From NCBI GenBank assembly GCA_934654605.1, contig CAKUGH010000003.1, forward strand, positions 1 to 61,284: DNA of 61,284 nucleotides, given 5' to 3'. The stretch's first letter is position 1; the number at the start of each line of letters is the position of its first letter. The notes below the pieces were generated by a model that saw nothing but the letters and a program-made list of their open reading frames with translations, was not told the origin of the DNA and ran no database searches. Of this stretch, positions 41,778 through 51,262 are shown piece after piece. The DNA is from an uncultured Collinsella sp. (GTDB taxonomy: Bacteria > Actinomycetota > Coriobacteriia > Coriobacteriales > Coriobacteriaceae). The translations under genes and the position numbers were made by a program.

Positions 41778-43199
41778 CTAGGCCATGAGCAGGCCGGTCT
41801 CCGCGACGTTCTTGTACCAGTACGCGCTCGCCTTGGGATAGCGCTTCTGGGTCTCGAAGTCGATGTAGAACAGGCCATAGCGCTTGTTGTAGCCGTTGGT
41901 CCAGGAGAACTGGTCCTGCAGCGACCACACAAAGTAGCCGTCGACGTTCACGCCGCCGTCGATCGCCTTGAGGATCCACGCGAGATGCTGGCGCATGTAA
42001 TCGATGCGAGGGGCGTCGTCGATAAAGCCGTCCTCGAAGTCGTCCTTATAGCCCATGCCGTTCTCGGTGATGTAGATCTTTTTGTAGTTGGGGTAATCGT
42101 TCTTAATGCGGAGCAGCAGGTCGTAGAGGCCCTCGGGATAGATAATCCAGTCCCAATCGGTGGTGGGTACGCCTTCGCGCACGCATGACTCGCCCACGCC
42201 CTTGAGGAACCAGCGCGAGGAGCCCTTGTCGCCGGTGCCATTGTGGTTGATGTCGTTTTCGCCCTCGGCGGCACGCAGGAACTGGCACTTGTAGGTGTTG
42301 ACGCCCAGGCAATCGTTGTAGGGGAGCGCGGCGGTCAGCGCGGCGATGTCCTCGTCGCGGACGTCGAGCTCGCCGCCGGCGATATGGGCCAGCTTGGTCG
42401 CAGCCTCCATGGTGTCGGCTGCATAGTGGCCGCGGAAAGTGGCGTCGAGCACCCAGCGGTTATTGATGACGTCGGCCATGCGGGCTGCCTCGCAGTCGGC
42501 AGCGCTGTTGGGGTCGAGGGGATACTTGGGCTCCAGGTTCTGGACAATGCCGATCTCGCCCTCAAAGCCGCCTTCATGGAAGGCGACGACAGCCTTGGCG
42601 TGGGCCACCATCATGTTGTGCATAAGCTGGAAGGCCTTGTCCAGGCGATACTTCTCACCGTGCGGCCAGTTGCCGACGATAAAGCTGCCCTCGGCGGTCG
42701 CGGGAATCTCGTTAAAGGTAAACCAGTGCTTGACCTCGGTGAACTCGGCAAAGCAGAACTTGGCGTACTCGACAAAGGCGTCGATCGTCGTGCGCGTCAG
42801 GAAGCCCTCGCCGCCGTCCTGGTAGAAGGCCTCGGGCGTATCGAAGTGATCGAGCGTGACATAGGGGATAACGCCGGCATCGTTGCAGGTGGCAAAGAGC
42901 TCATGATAGTAGGCAACACCTTCGGGGTTAACCTCGCCGGTGCCGTCGGGGAAGATACGGCTCCAAGCGATGGAGACACGGATACCGTTGATGCCGAAGC
43001 GCTGGCACAGGTCGATATCGACCGGATATTTGTTGTAGAAGTCGCTTGCAGGATCGGGGGAGAAGCGACCCTGAGCAGCCAGGAAATCGTCCCAGGGCAC
43101 TTTGCCCTTGCCGTGCGTGCGGGTCTCGCCCTCAACCTGGTAAGCGGCGGTGGCGCCGCCAAACACAAAGCCGTCGGGGAACTGCATGGGATTGGTCAT
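41778..43199 (-). CDS. lacG: 6-phospho-beta-galactosidase, copy 1
   Basis: 473 residues, glycoside hydrolase family 1. Splits lactose-6-phosphate into glucose and galactose-6-phosphate. The acid/base Glu is in WFTFNEIPAT and the nucleophile in IYITENGMGYKD. The C-terminal WSLQDQFSWTNGYNKRYGLFYIDFETQKRYPKASAYWYK is the LacG form that holds the 6-phosphate. Follows lacE copy 1 in one unit. About two-thirds identical by eye to copy 2. Other 6-phospho-beta-glycosides are possible substrates. Confidence 0.9.
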   Translation of the reverse strand: MTNPMQFPDGFVFGGATAAYQVEGETRTHGKGKVPWDDFLAAQGRFSPDPASDFYNKYPVDIDLCQRFGINGIRVSIAWSRIFPDGTGEVNPEGVAYYHELFATCNDAGVIPYVTLDHFDTPEAFYQDGGEGFLTRTTIDAFVEYAKFCFAEFTEVKHWFTFNEIPATAEGSFIVGNWPHGEKYRLDKAFQLMHNMMVAHAKAVVAFHEGGFEGEIGIVQNLEPKYPLDPNSAADCEAARMADVINNRWVLDATFRGHYAADTMEAATKLAHIAGGELDVRDEDIAALTAALPYNDCLGVNTYKCQFLRAAEGENDINHNGTGDKGSSRWFLKGVGESCVREGVPTTDWDWIIYPEGLYDLLLRIKNDYPNYKKIYITENGMGYKDDFEDGFIDDAPRIDYMRQHLAWILKAIDGGVNVDGYFVWSLQDQFSWTNGYNKRYGLFYIDFETQKRYPKASAYWYKNVAETGLLMA

Positions 43200-43233
43200 G
43201 AGTCATCCTTTCTGTGGGATACGAATAGGGAGA

Positions 43234-43260
43234 GGTGCCCGAACGGGGATTCGGGCACCA
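43234..43260 (-). other. Intercistronic hairpin between lacE and lacG, unit 1
   Basis: GGTGCCCGAA and TTCGGGCACC complementary arms with a short loop and no T-run. It may protect RNA ends or tune expression between the two genes. Confidence 0.5.
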
Positions 43261-43274
43261 ACAGAGGGAGGAAA

Positions 43275-45053
43275 CTAGTCGAGGTTCTCGCGGAGCCACT
43301 TAATGGCACCGGCGGGGTCGCGGGTAAGGTCGATGTATTCCTTGCCGCGCGGGGCGAGCAGCTTAATGCCCAGGCGATCGGTGTCGGCCTTCATGTCGTT
43401 GTAGTAGCTGCGTACCTGCGGGGCAAGCACGATGACGTCGTACTGATCCATGATGGCGGTGTGCTGGCCATAGGCACCAGCGGAGGAGGCGATGTTCTCG
43501 CCGGTCTGTGCGGCGCCTTCCTTAATGGCATTGGCAAGCATGGCGGAGGTGCCGGCACCGGCGCACAGGACGAGGACTTTCAGGCCATCGACGTCCTTCT
43601 TAGCGGATGCGTCGGCGGCGGGCTCGGACTGGTCGGCAACAGGCTTGCTGTCGGCGGCGGCAACAGTCGTCTCTGCGGCAGCGGTAGCCTGCTCGACAGC
43701 GGGCGCAGGGGCGTTGGCGGCGATGGAAGCGACACCATCGGACTCGAGACCCAGCTCGGCGGCGCGCTCGGCCTCCTGGTCGCAGAGCAGCTTATCGTAT
43801 GCCTTCAAGAACGGCAGGTAGATGATGGCGTCCAACAAGATGATGATCGCGACAAATAGCAGGGCGATAAGCTGGAAGTTCGTGGTGATAAAGATACCGA
43901 TGGGAGCGGGGGTGGCCCAAGGCACCACGAAGGAGAAGCCGTTCATGCCCACGTTATCGATAAAGAACTTGGCAACACTCACGTTGACGCAACCGGCGGC
44001 AACAAAGGGGATGAGCATGTAGGGGTTAAGGATCATCGGCGCGCCAAAGAGCAGCGGTTCGTTGACGGCGAAGGCAACAGGAACAATCGAGGCCTTACCG
44101 ACGGCTTTGAGCTGCTTGGACTTCATAAAGAGAATCAGCAGAAGCGGCACGATGAACGTGGCGCCGGTGCCGCCGAACTCACCCACGAGCGACATGTTAA
44201 AGGTGAGGGAGTGGGCGGGGTGGCCGCCTGCCAGCAGAACCTGCAGGTTCTCGGCCTGGTTGGCAAGGCGGATGGGGTCGATGCCCGGCTGGACGATCGA
44301 GGGGCCGTGGACGCCGATGAACCAGAAGAACGCGGTGGCTGCCTGGATAAGGATAAGGCCAGGATAGGTTTCTGCAGCGGTAAAGAGCGGGGAGAGCAGT
44401 TTGATAAGCAGCTCGGAGAACGGAACGCCCATGAGGTTGCGCACGACGACATCGATGATGCCGCAGATGATGACGGCGCCGCCAAAGGGAATGATGTCGC
44501 GGAAGTTCTGAGCGATGGCGCCCGGGACCTCCCTGGGCAGCTTAATGGTCAGATCGCGCGAGACGCAGAATTTATAGACCCACACAGTAATGAACGCGGC
44601 GATATAGGCCGAGAACAGACCGCGCGTGCCCATGCTGGTGCAGTCGAAGACCGAAAGCTCGGAGCCGTTGAACTTGGTGGTGAACTGCGTGACTGCGAGT
44701 AGCAGCATGCTGCACTGGGCGGCCACCATGGTGGAGCCGTCGTTGAGCACTTTGCCGGCGGGCATGCGACGGTTCATGGATGCCGTGAAGTTCTTGGCAG
44801 TGGTGCCGGCAACCATGATGCCCATGACGCCCATGGTGAAGTTGTACAGCTTGTTGCACCAGTCGAGGAGCGGCTGGGGCAGCGTGATGCCGACCACGCC
44901 GGGAAGCGTGGCGATCAGCAGAAAGATCGAAGAGGTGAGGACGATGGGCATGCACCCAAGGAATCCGTCCTTGATGGCCTGGAGGTAGATGTTCCTCGAG
45001 ATCTTCTCAAAGAACGGTTGATGCTTTTCGAGCATCTTTACGATGGCGTCCAT
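43275..45053 (-). CDS. lacE: PTS lactose-family EIICB, copy 1
   Basis: 592 residues. Takes up lactose or a related beta-galactoside and phosphorylates it. The EIIC part (about 1-420) begins LEKHQPFFEKISRNIYLQAIKDGFLGCMPIVL and holds HGPSIVQPG and FAVNEPLLFGAP, the substrate-site blocks. An Ala/Pro/Thr linker leads to EIIB with the phospho-cysteine near 497 in VLVLCAGAGTSAMLA. Phosphate would come from LacF at 51477. Followed by lacG. LacI-type operators precede it. Confidence 0.9.
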   Translation of the reverse strand: MDAIVKMLEKHQPFFEKISRNIYLQAIKDGFLGCMPIVLTSSIFLLIATLPGVVGITLPQPLLDWCNKLYNFTMGVMGIMVAGTTAKNFTASMNRRMPAGKVLNDGSTMVAAQCSMLLLAVTQFTTKFNGSELSVFDCTSMGTRGLFSAYIAAFITVWVYKFCVSRDLTIKLPREVPGAIAQNFRDIIPFGGAVIICGIIDVVVRNLMGVPFSELLIKLLSPLFTAAETYPGLILIQAATAFFWFIGVHGPSIVQPGIDPIRLANQAENLQVLLAGGHPAHSLTFNMSLVGEFGGTGATFIVPLLLILFMKSKQLKAVGKASIVPVAFAVNEPLLFGAPMILNPYMLIPFVAAGCVNVSVAKFFIDNVGMNGFSFVVPWATPAPIGIFITTNFQLIALLFVAIIILLDAIIYLPFLKAYDKLLCDQEAERAAELGLESDGVASIAANAPAPAVEQATAAAETTVAAADSKPVADQSEPAADASAKKDVDGLKVLVLCAGAGTSAMLANAIKEGAAQTGENIASSAGAYGQHTAIMDQYDVIVLAPQVRSYYNDMKADTDRLGIKLLAPRGKEYIDLTRDPAGAIKWLRENLD

Positions 45054-45329
45054 AGAGCTCCTTTGCTACTTGATGCGCGATGCATGTGGATGGAACTGGT
45101 CGTCGATGGATGGTCAGGACTGCCCGGAAACCTTCCTGCTTAAGGAAGGCATTGCGAAATGACAACGTAGGACATTTCGTTAATGACAACGTAAGACATT
45201 TTTGGAAGAGCAACAAGGATTTACGGGTGAACGGTCGATATTGTCCGATAAACGGCTGATTTGTCAGTCGGGCAGGTAGTGTATGCTAGAACACAAAAAA
45301 CAAGCGATGCAAAACCGACTGGAGAAGTA
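45054..45329. promoter_or_regulatory. Divergent control region lacE1/lacI1
   Basis: Holds two palindromic operators (CGAAATG..CATTTCG at 45155-45179 and AATGACAACGTAAGACATT at 45182-45200) and one GTGAACGGT box at 45227-45235. Confidence 0.6.
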
Positions 45330-46340
45330 GTGGCAACGATGGACAAGAAAAATGTCTCAATGAATGATGTGGCAGTTGCCGCGGGTGTTTCTCTCAAGAC
45401 GGTGTCGCGCGTGATCAACGAGCCCGATAGCGTACGAGAGTCGACGCGCGATAGGGTCCATGCGGCCATGGAGGAGCTTGGGTTCCGGGCGAACTTTGCC
45501 GCGCGTTCACTTAAGTTGGGCCGTTACGGGTGCATCGGCGTGGTGATGTTCCACTTGTCGGGCGGCGCCGTGGACATGATCGACGGTATCGCCGATGCCG
45601 CCGAAGAACGCGGCTTTGCGCTCACGATGATCAAAAAGCGGGCTGGGGAGAAGATGACCCTTGCCGAAGCGGCGCGTAGGATGTCACGGCTTCCCGTCGA
45701 CGGCATGATCTTCAACCTGCGTCAGATGGTCGATGACTTTGATACCTTTGAGGCACCGAAAGACCTCAAGACGGTGATTATCACACCGATGGAACATCCT
45801 ACCTGCTCCACCGTCAGTGACGACCAAGAGGGCGGCGCGCGTATGGCGTGTGAGTACTTTTTGGACCACGGTCACAAGAACGTGTACTTCGTTTCTGGTA
45901 AAAAAGAGTCGCTGTCGAGCCAGTGTCGTATGAAAGGTTGGCGTGCGGCACTCGAGGCGCGTGGCATTGAGCCGCCCGAGCCTCTGCAAGGCGATTGGAA
46001 TGCGGATAGTGGCTATGCCGCGGGCCTTGTGCTTGCCGATAAGCCCGATTGCACGGCGGTCCTCGCTGCTAACGACTGCATGGCAAATGGCGTGATGATG
46101 GCTCTACGTGACAAAGGGCTCAGTGTGCCGGACGACGTGTCCGTGATCGGCTTCGACGATGAGCTCTACAAGACGATTCCCAACTCGATTCTGACGTCGG
46201 TGAAGTTTCGCCACCGCGAGCTGGGCGTCCGTGCGCTTAACGAGGTCGTTGCAGGCCTGGAGGCTCCAAGCTCCAGAAGCCGGACGCTCGTCTCCGGCGT
46301 GCTGGTCGAGCGCGCGAGCGTAAGGGACCTGCGGGTGTAG
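45330..46340 (+). CDS. LacI-family regulator, lac unit 1
   Basis: 336 residues. The N-terminal helix-turn-helix MNDVAVAAGVSLKTVSRVINEPDSVRESTRDRV, the hinge GFRANFAARSLKLG, and a periplasmic-binding-like effector domain (IGVVMFHLSGGAVDMIDGIADAAEERGFALT) are typical. Divergent from lacE-lacG copy 1, which it probably represses. GTG 45330 with GGAG five bases before is chosen over ATG 45339 and the longer frame. Confidence 0.85.
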   Translation: MATMDKKNVSMNDVAVAAGVSLKTVSRVINEPDSVRESTRDRVHAAMEELGFRANFAARSLKLGRYGCIGVVMFHLSGGAVDMIDGIADAAEERGFALTMIKKRAGEKMTLAEAARRMSRLPVDGMIFNLRQMVDDFDTFEAPKDLKTVIITPMEHPTCSTVSDDQEGGARMACEYFLDHGHKNVYFVSGKKESLSSQCRMKGWRAALEARGIEPPEPLQGDWNADSGYAAGLVLADKPDCTAVLAANDCMANGVMMALRDKGLSVPDDVSVIGFDDELYKTIPNSILTSVKFRHRELGVRALNEVVAGLEAPSSRSRTLVSGVLVERASVRDLRV

Positions 46341-46358
46341 ACGTGCTCGGCTCGTTCA

Positions 46359-46494
46359 TCTTAATCTGTAACAGTTGGGACCGAAAATTCCTGCTAGATG
46401 TTACAGATTGAGATTTTTTGGCTCGGCCCACCCTGTTTATCTCGATCTGTAACAGTTAGGACCCAAAGACTCGGCTAGATGTTACAGATCGAGA
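46359..46494. repeat. Pair of 55-bp palindromic repeats, right copy
   Basis: Units 46359-46413 and 46440-46494 with the same 55-26-55 layout and orientation as 41547-41682. The two pairs bracket the lacG1-lacE1-lacI1 block. Confidence 0.85.
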
Positions 46495-46521
46495 CAAACG
46501 GTCAGCCTCCGACCCGTTCAA

Positions 46522-46570
46522 ACAAAAAAACCCGGGGGCGGCACGTCACGCAACGTGCCGCCCCCGGGTT
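46522..46570 (-). terminator. Terminator of the second lacE-lacG unit
   Basis: 18-bp perfect stem (46529-46546 with 46553-46570) with a 6-nt loop, followed on the minus strand by seven T. Confidence 0.92.
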
Positions 46571-46623
46571 GAGAAATGGGGAGCAGGTTATGTGAGCGGG
46601 TCAAGCCCCGCCGACGGCCGTCG

Positions 46624-48063
46624 CTAGTCCAAACGACGGGTCTCGGCCACGTGCTTGTACCAGTAGGCGCTTGCCTTGGGCGTGCGCTTCTGGGTCTCAA
46701 AGTCTACGTAGAAGAAGCCGTAGCGCTTGTTGTAGCCGTTGGTCCAGGAGAACTGGTCCTGCAGGCTCCACAGGAAGTAGCCGCCCACGTTGACGCCGAC
46801 CTCCATGGCCTTGAGCAGCCAGCGCAGGTGCTGCTCGATGTAGTCGATGCGCGGCTGGTCGTCCACAAAGCCGTCCTTGTAGGGATCCTTGTAGCCCATG
46901 CCGTTTTCGGTGATGAAGATCTGCTTGTAGTTGGGGTAGCGCTGCTTAATGTAGACGAGCAGATCGAACAGGCCCTCGGGGTAGATGATCCAGTCCCAGT
47001 CGGTGGTGGGGATGCCGGGCTTGTTCACGTGCTCGCCAATGCCCTTGACGCGCCAGCGGCCGGTGCCCTTCTCGCCCGTACCGTTGTGGTGCAGGTCGTT
47101 CTCGCCATCGTAGGCCTTGAGGAAACGGCACTGGTAGTTGTTAACGCCCAGGTAGTCGTTGTAGAGCGCAGCCTCGCGCATAATCTCGAGGTCCTCGTCC
47201 AGGATCTCGATGGTGCCGCCCGAGACGGCAGCCAGGCGGTTGGCGCACTCGAGCGTATCGGGCGCGTAGTCGCCGCGGAAGGTGGCGTCGAGCAGAAACT
47301 GGTTCTGCAGTACGTGCTCGTTGTTGGCTGCCTTGATGTCGGCGGGGTCGTTCTCGTTGAGCGGGTACTTAAACTCCAGCGACTGGATGACGCCGATCTT
47401 GCCCTTAAAGCCACCGTTGTGGAAGGCGAGCACTGCCTTGGCGTGAGCGAGCATCATGTTGTGCTCGCACTGGAAGGCCTCAGCCAGATGCGCCTTAACA
47501 CCGCCGGGGAAGGTGCCCTCGATGTAGGTGTTGGACGCGTCGGCCCAGATCTCGTTAAAGGTGAACCAGTAGGTCACCTGGTCGGCGTACTCCTTAAAGC
47601 AGAAAGTGGCAAAGTCCACAAAGGCGTCGATGGTTTCGCGGTTGAGGAAGTCGCCCTTCTCAAAGAGGGGGAGCGGCGTATCGAAGTGGTGCAGCGTGAC
47701 GAACGGCTCGACGTGATGCTTGTGGCACTCGGCGAAGAGATCGTGGTAGAACTGCACGCCTTGCGCGTTGATCTCGCCGGTGCCGTTGGGGAAGATACGG
47801 CTCCAGGCGATGGAGAGGCGGATGCCGTTGATGCCGAACTCCTCGCACAGCTCCAGATCGACGGGATACTGGTTGTAGAAGTCGGAAGCGGGATCGGGGG
47901 AGAAGCGGCCCTGGGCCTCCAGGAAGTCGTCCCAGGCAACCTTGCCCTTACCGTGGGTGCGGGTCTCGCCTTCTACCTGGTAGGCAGCGGTGGCGCCGCC
48001 AAAGACAAAGTCCTCGGGAAACTGCGCAGGCGGGTTGGTGACGCTGGCGGGGTTAACGGACAT
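46624..48063 (-). CDS. lacG: 6-phospho-beta-galactosidase, copy 2
   Basis: 479 residues, family 1. Acid/base WFTFNEIWAD, nucleophile IFITENGMGYKD and the LacG C-terminus WSLQDQFSWTNGYNKRYGFFYVDFETQKRTPK are present. VEPFVTLHHFDTPLPLFEKGDFLNRE is closer to classical LacG than copy 1 is. ATG 48063 has only a weak GGA upstream. A terminator-like hairpin separates it from lacE2, so it may be made at a lower level. Confidence 0.9.
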   Translation of the reverse strand: MSVNPASVTNPPAQFPEDFVFGGATAAYQVEGETRTHGKGKVAWDDFLEAQGRFSPDPASDFYNQYPVDLELCEEFGINGIRLSIAWSRIFPNGTGEINAQGVQFYHDLFAECHKHHVEPFVTLHHFDTPLPLFEKGDFLNRETIDAFVDFATFCFKEYADQVTYWFTFNEIWADASNTYIEGTFPGGVKAHLAEAFQCEHNMMLAHAKAVLAFHNGGFKGKIGVIQSLEFKYPLNENDPADIKAANNEHVLQNQFLLDATFRGDYAPDTLECANRLAAVSGGTIEILDEDLEIMREAALYNDYLGVNNYQCRFLKAYDGENDLHHNGTGEKGTGRWRVKGIGEHVNKPGIPTTDWDWIIYPEGLFDLLVYIKQRYPNYKQIFITENGMGYKDPYKDGFVDDQPRIDYIEQHLRWLLKAMEVGVNVGGYFLWSLQDQFSWTNGYNKRYGFFYVDFETQKRTPKASAYWYKHVAETRRLD

Positions 48064-48084
48064 GATGATCCAATCGTCTAGTAA

Positions 48085-48120
48085 AAAGGCCAGCCGTCTC
48101 ATATGGTCGGCTGGCCTTTA
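48085..48120 (-). terminator. Terminator-like hairpin between lacE2 and lacG2
   Basis: AAAGGCCAGCCG / CGGCTGGCCTTT, followed on the minus strand by TTTTTAC. It lies inside an operon and would reduce read-through into lacG2. Confidence 0.75.
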
Positions 48121-48128
48121 CGCGTTAC

Positions 48129-49901
48129 TTACTTCGAGAGCTGCTCGGAGACGAAGGCGAGAGACTTGTCGCCGTTCTGGGAGAGCTCGATGTACTGCTT
48201 GCCGCGGCAGGCGACGCACTTGTTGCCCACGCGCTCGCAGTCCTTCTGCAGGTCGGCCAGGTAGCTCGCGGCCTGCGGGGCCAGGACGACCAGGTCAAAG
48301 TCGGGGAGCATATCCACGTGGTTGCCATAGGCGTCGGCAGCGGTCTCCAGGTCGATACCGCGCTCCTTGGCGGCCTTGGCCAGTGCGTTGGCGAGCAGGC
48401 CCGAGGTGCCGCCGCCCTGGCAGAGCACGAGCACGCGCTTGCCGTTGAGGTCGCTGGCGGCCGTGGCCTCGGCAGTGGGGGCTGCAGCGGCGGGAGTGTC
48501 AGCCTTCACGGCCTCGGCAGCGGCGCCGTCGGCAACGCTCTTGGCATCGGCCTTGCCCTGGAAGGCGTCGTTGAGCTTGGCAGCCTTCTCGGCGTTCTTG
48601 GCGGCGAGCTCCTCCTGGGAGATCTCGGCCTCCTCGGCGCACTTCTGGGCGTCATAGGCACGGAAGAACGGGTAGTACAGAAGGAAGTCGACGACCAGGA
48701 TGATGGCGAGCATCACAAAGGCGAGCGGCTGGAAGCCCAGGCCCATGATGGTGCCGATGGGGCCGGGGACGGTCCAAGGCAGGGTGTACATAAAGCCGTT
48801 CATGCCCAGGAAGTCGATAAAGACCTTGAGGATCCAGACGTTGGCGATCGGGGCAAAGACAAACGGGACAAAGAAGACGGGGTTGAGCACGATGGGCGCG
48901 GCGAACAGCAGCGGCTCGTTGACGGCGAAGCAGACCGGGACGATGGAGGCCTTACCGACCGCACGCATCTCCTGGGACTTAGCCAGGAAGCAGAACATGA
49001 AGACGAGGACGAGTGTGGCGCCGGTGCCGCCCATGCAGACGACGAAGTACTGGGCGCCCTGCGTCAGGACAGCGGAGGCGTGCTGACCGGCCTGGTAAGC
49101 AGCCAGGTTGTCGGTCATGTTGGCAACGAGGGCGGCGGCGATGGCAGGCTCGACGATCGAGGGGCCGTGGACACCGACGAACCAGAAGAGGCTCATGGCG
49201 CCGTAGATCACAGCGAGGCCGATGTAGCCGTCGGCGGCGGTGAACAGGGGCTGGAACACCTGGATGACGCCCTGGGCAAAGCAGAAGCCAAAGGCAGCGC
49301 GGAAGACGATGTCAAAGACCCAAAAGACGGTGATGCAGACGGAGAAGGGGATGATGTCCTTAAAGGTCTGCGAGATGTTAGGCGGAACCTGCTCGGGCAT
49401 CTTGACGGTGATGTTGCGCTTAATGAAGAACTTGTAGATGATGCCAGTCACAAACGCAGCGATGAAGGCGGTCAGCAGGCCCTTGGAGCCAAGGTAGGTG
49501 GTGTTGAAGCCGCTGGCGGCGTCCGTGGAAATGGTGTCGCTCGAGAGCAGCAGGAAGCCGATGATGGCCGCGCACATGCAGGAGATGAAGTTGATCTGGT
49601 TATTCTTGGGCAGATCGCGGTTCTGAGCGTCGGCGAAGTGCTTGGCCGTGGTGGCGGCGCAGGCGATGGCCAGGATGCCCATGGAGTAGTTGTAGCACTT
49701 CCACAGGGCGTTGTTGATGTCATCGGGCCAGTAGAAACCCCAGATGTTGGGGACCGAGGCCACCAGGCAGAAGATGGACGAGAAGATGATGATGGGGATG
49801 ACGGAGATAAAGCCGTCGCGGATCGCCTTGAGGTACTTGTTGCGGGCGATCGCGTTGAAAAGGGGCTGGCCCTTTTCGATGGTGGCGATGAGTTGCTCCA
49901 T
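48129..49901 (-). CDS. lacE: PTS lactose-family EIICB, copy 2
   Basis: 590 residues. Same order as copy 1: EIIC with IEKGQPLFNAIARNKYLKAIRDGF, HGPSIVEPAIAAAL and FAVNEPLLFAAP, then an Ala/Glu-rich linker, then EIIB with Cys near 494 in VLVLCQGGGTSGLLA. Moderately diverged from copy 1, so it may favour another galactoside. CTTAGGAGC precedes the ATG. Three palindromes around AACGTT lie upstream. Confidence 0.9.
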   Translation of the reverse strand: MEQLIATIEKGQPLFNAIARNKYLKAIRDGFISVIPIIIFSSIFCLVASVPNIWGFYWPDDINNALWKCYNYSMGILAIACAATTAKHFADAQNRDLPKNNQINFISCMCAAIIGFLLLSSDTISTDAASGFNTTYLGSKGLLTAFIAAFVTGIIYKFFIKRNITVKMPEQVPPNISQTFKDIIPFSVCITVFWVFDIVFRAAFGFCFAQGVIQVFQPLFTAADGYIGLAVIYGAMSLFWFVGVHGPSIVEPAIAAALVANMTDNLAAYQAGQHASAVLTQGAQYFVVCMGGTGATLVLVFMFCFLAKSQEMRAVGKASIVPVCFAVNEPLLFAAPIVLNPVFFVPFVFAPIANVWILKVFIDFLGMNGFMYTLPWTVPGPIGTIMGLGFQPLAFVMLAIILVVDFLLYYPFFRAYDAQKCAEEAEISQEELAAKNAEKAAKLNDAFQGKADAKSVADGAAAEAVKADTPAAAAPTAEATAASDLNGKRVLVLCQGGGTSGLLANALAKAAKERGIDLETAADAYGNHVDMLPDFDLVVLAPQAASYLADLQKDCERVGNKCVACRGKQYIELSQNGDKSLAFVSEQLSK

Positions 49902-50257
49902 GCAAAGCTCCTAAGAGTCGGTGGGTTAGCAACGATGGTAACGTTTGGACCTTGTTTGCCAAAATGTTGACGTTGCCATTTTGTGACACAAAAAAAGACG
50001 CGAACCGGTGGCCCCTGTGCCTGTGGACCGTCGATTCCTTGCGCGTAAACGTTTGAGCCGCCCGGTGGCTCTGTGTTTGCACAATGGCAACGTTAACATT
50101 TGGGCGACAAAAGCCGTTCGGGGACGCAGGATTGTCGGTGAACGGTAGGTTTTGGGTGGTGAGCGTATGGCGGGGGAGGCGTTGGATATACTTGGAGGCG
50201 TTCATTTTGTCTGTTGGGATGCCCGCGATGGCATCGTTGACATAGAAAGATCGACCT
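49902..50257. promoter_or_regulatory. Divergent control region lacE2/lacI2
   Basis: No gene in 356 bases. Three related operators: GATGGTAACGTTTGGACC (49934-49951), AATGTTGACGTTGCCATT (49963-49980) and AATGGCAACGTTAACATT (50083-50100). One GTGAACGGT box at 50138-50146. Confidence 0.65.
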
Positions 50258-51262
50258 ATGGCCGCTGTTAAAAAATCGGTATCCGTTAAGGACGTGGCGC
50301 GTCTTGCGGGCGTCTCGGAGCAGACGGTCTCGCGCACCGTGCACGATTCACCCAGCGTGCGCCCCGAGACCAAGGAGCGCGTGCGTGCCGCCATGCGCGA
50401 GCTCGGGTATCGACCCAATTTTGCCGGCCGGTCGCTGCGCCGCGGCAAGTTCAAGACCGTCGGCGTCGCCATGTTCAACATCACCGGTACCGGAAACCTC
50501 GACCGCATGGAGGGTTTTGCTGCCGCGGCCGACAAACACGGCTATGCCATCACTCTTACTAAAGTAGATGGACATCCCTATACCCTCGAGAGCGCGTCGT
50601 CGCGCATGAGCGCGCTTCCGGTGGACGGTATGGTTGTGATCATGAACCGTATGCCGGCAGACTTTGGCACCTTCGAGCCGCTGCCCGGTATGCAGACGGT
50701 GCTCGTTACCATGCTGGAGCATCCGCTGTGCTCGACGGTCGACAACGACCAGTTCGATTGCTCGCGCCAAGTGGTCGAGTATCTGCTGGGGCAGGGGCAC
50801 AAGAACGTGCACTTTATCTCGTGCCCCGAGCGCTCGCTTTCGGGTATGCAGCGCGAGGAGGGCTGGCGCGAGACCCTGCGTGTGCATGGCATCGAGCCGC
50901 CGCGGCTTATCCGCGGTGACTGGACGGCGCAGAGCGGATATGCCGCCGGGCAGGCGTTGGCGGACGATTCGAGCTGCACGGCTATCTATGCCTCGAACGA
51001 CGCTATGGCCTATGGCTGCATTCGCGGGCTCGAGTCGCGCGGAAAGCGCGTGCCCGAGGACGTGAGCGTGGTGGGCGTTGACGATAGCCTGGGCGATATC
51101 GTGCCCGATCGTCGCCTAACTACGGTGCGCTTTGATAACAAGCGCGTTGGCATGTGGGCGGTCGACAAGATTGCCGGCGCCGAGGACGTCGCACTGGGCG
51201 TGGAGCACATGCTGATCCCCGGTGTGCTCGTCGAGGGCGATACGGTACGCGATTTGCGCTAG
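50258..51262 (+). CDS. LacI-family regulator, lac unit 2
   Basis: 334 residues. Helix-turn-helix VKDVARLAGVSEQTVSRTVHDSPSVRPETKERV, hinge GYRPNFAGRSLRRG, and effector domain beginning TVGVAMFNITGTGNLDRMEGF. Divergent from lacE2-lacG2, probably its repressor through the AACGTT palindromes. About half identical by eye to the regulators at 45330 and 59720. Confidence 0.87.
   Translation: MAAVKKSVSVKDVARLAGVSEQTVSRTVHDSPSVRPETKERVRAAMRELGYRPNFAGRSLRRGKFKTVGVAMFNITGTGNLDRMEGFAAAADKHGYAITLTKVDGHPYTLESASSRMSALPVDGMVVIMNRMPADFGTFEPLPGMQTVLVTMLEHPLCSTVDNDQFDCSRQVVEYLLGQGHKNVHFISCPERSLSGMQREEGWRETLRVHGIEPPRLIRGDWTAQSGYAAGQALADDSSCTAIYASNDAMAYGCIRGLESRGKRVPEDVSVVGVDDSLGDIVPDRRLTTVRFDNKRVGMWAVDKIAGAEDVALGVEHMLIPGVLVEGDTVRDLR

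Noticed and set aside
41317..41979. A 220-codon minus-strand frame before lacG
   Set aside because: It covers the repeats, the terminator and the 3' end of lacG in another frame; no protein signature.
48318..49970. A 550-codon plus-strand frame opposite lacE copy 2
   Set aside because: Gly/Asp-rich shadow; the minus strand carries an obvious EIICB.
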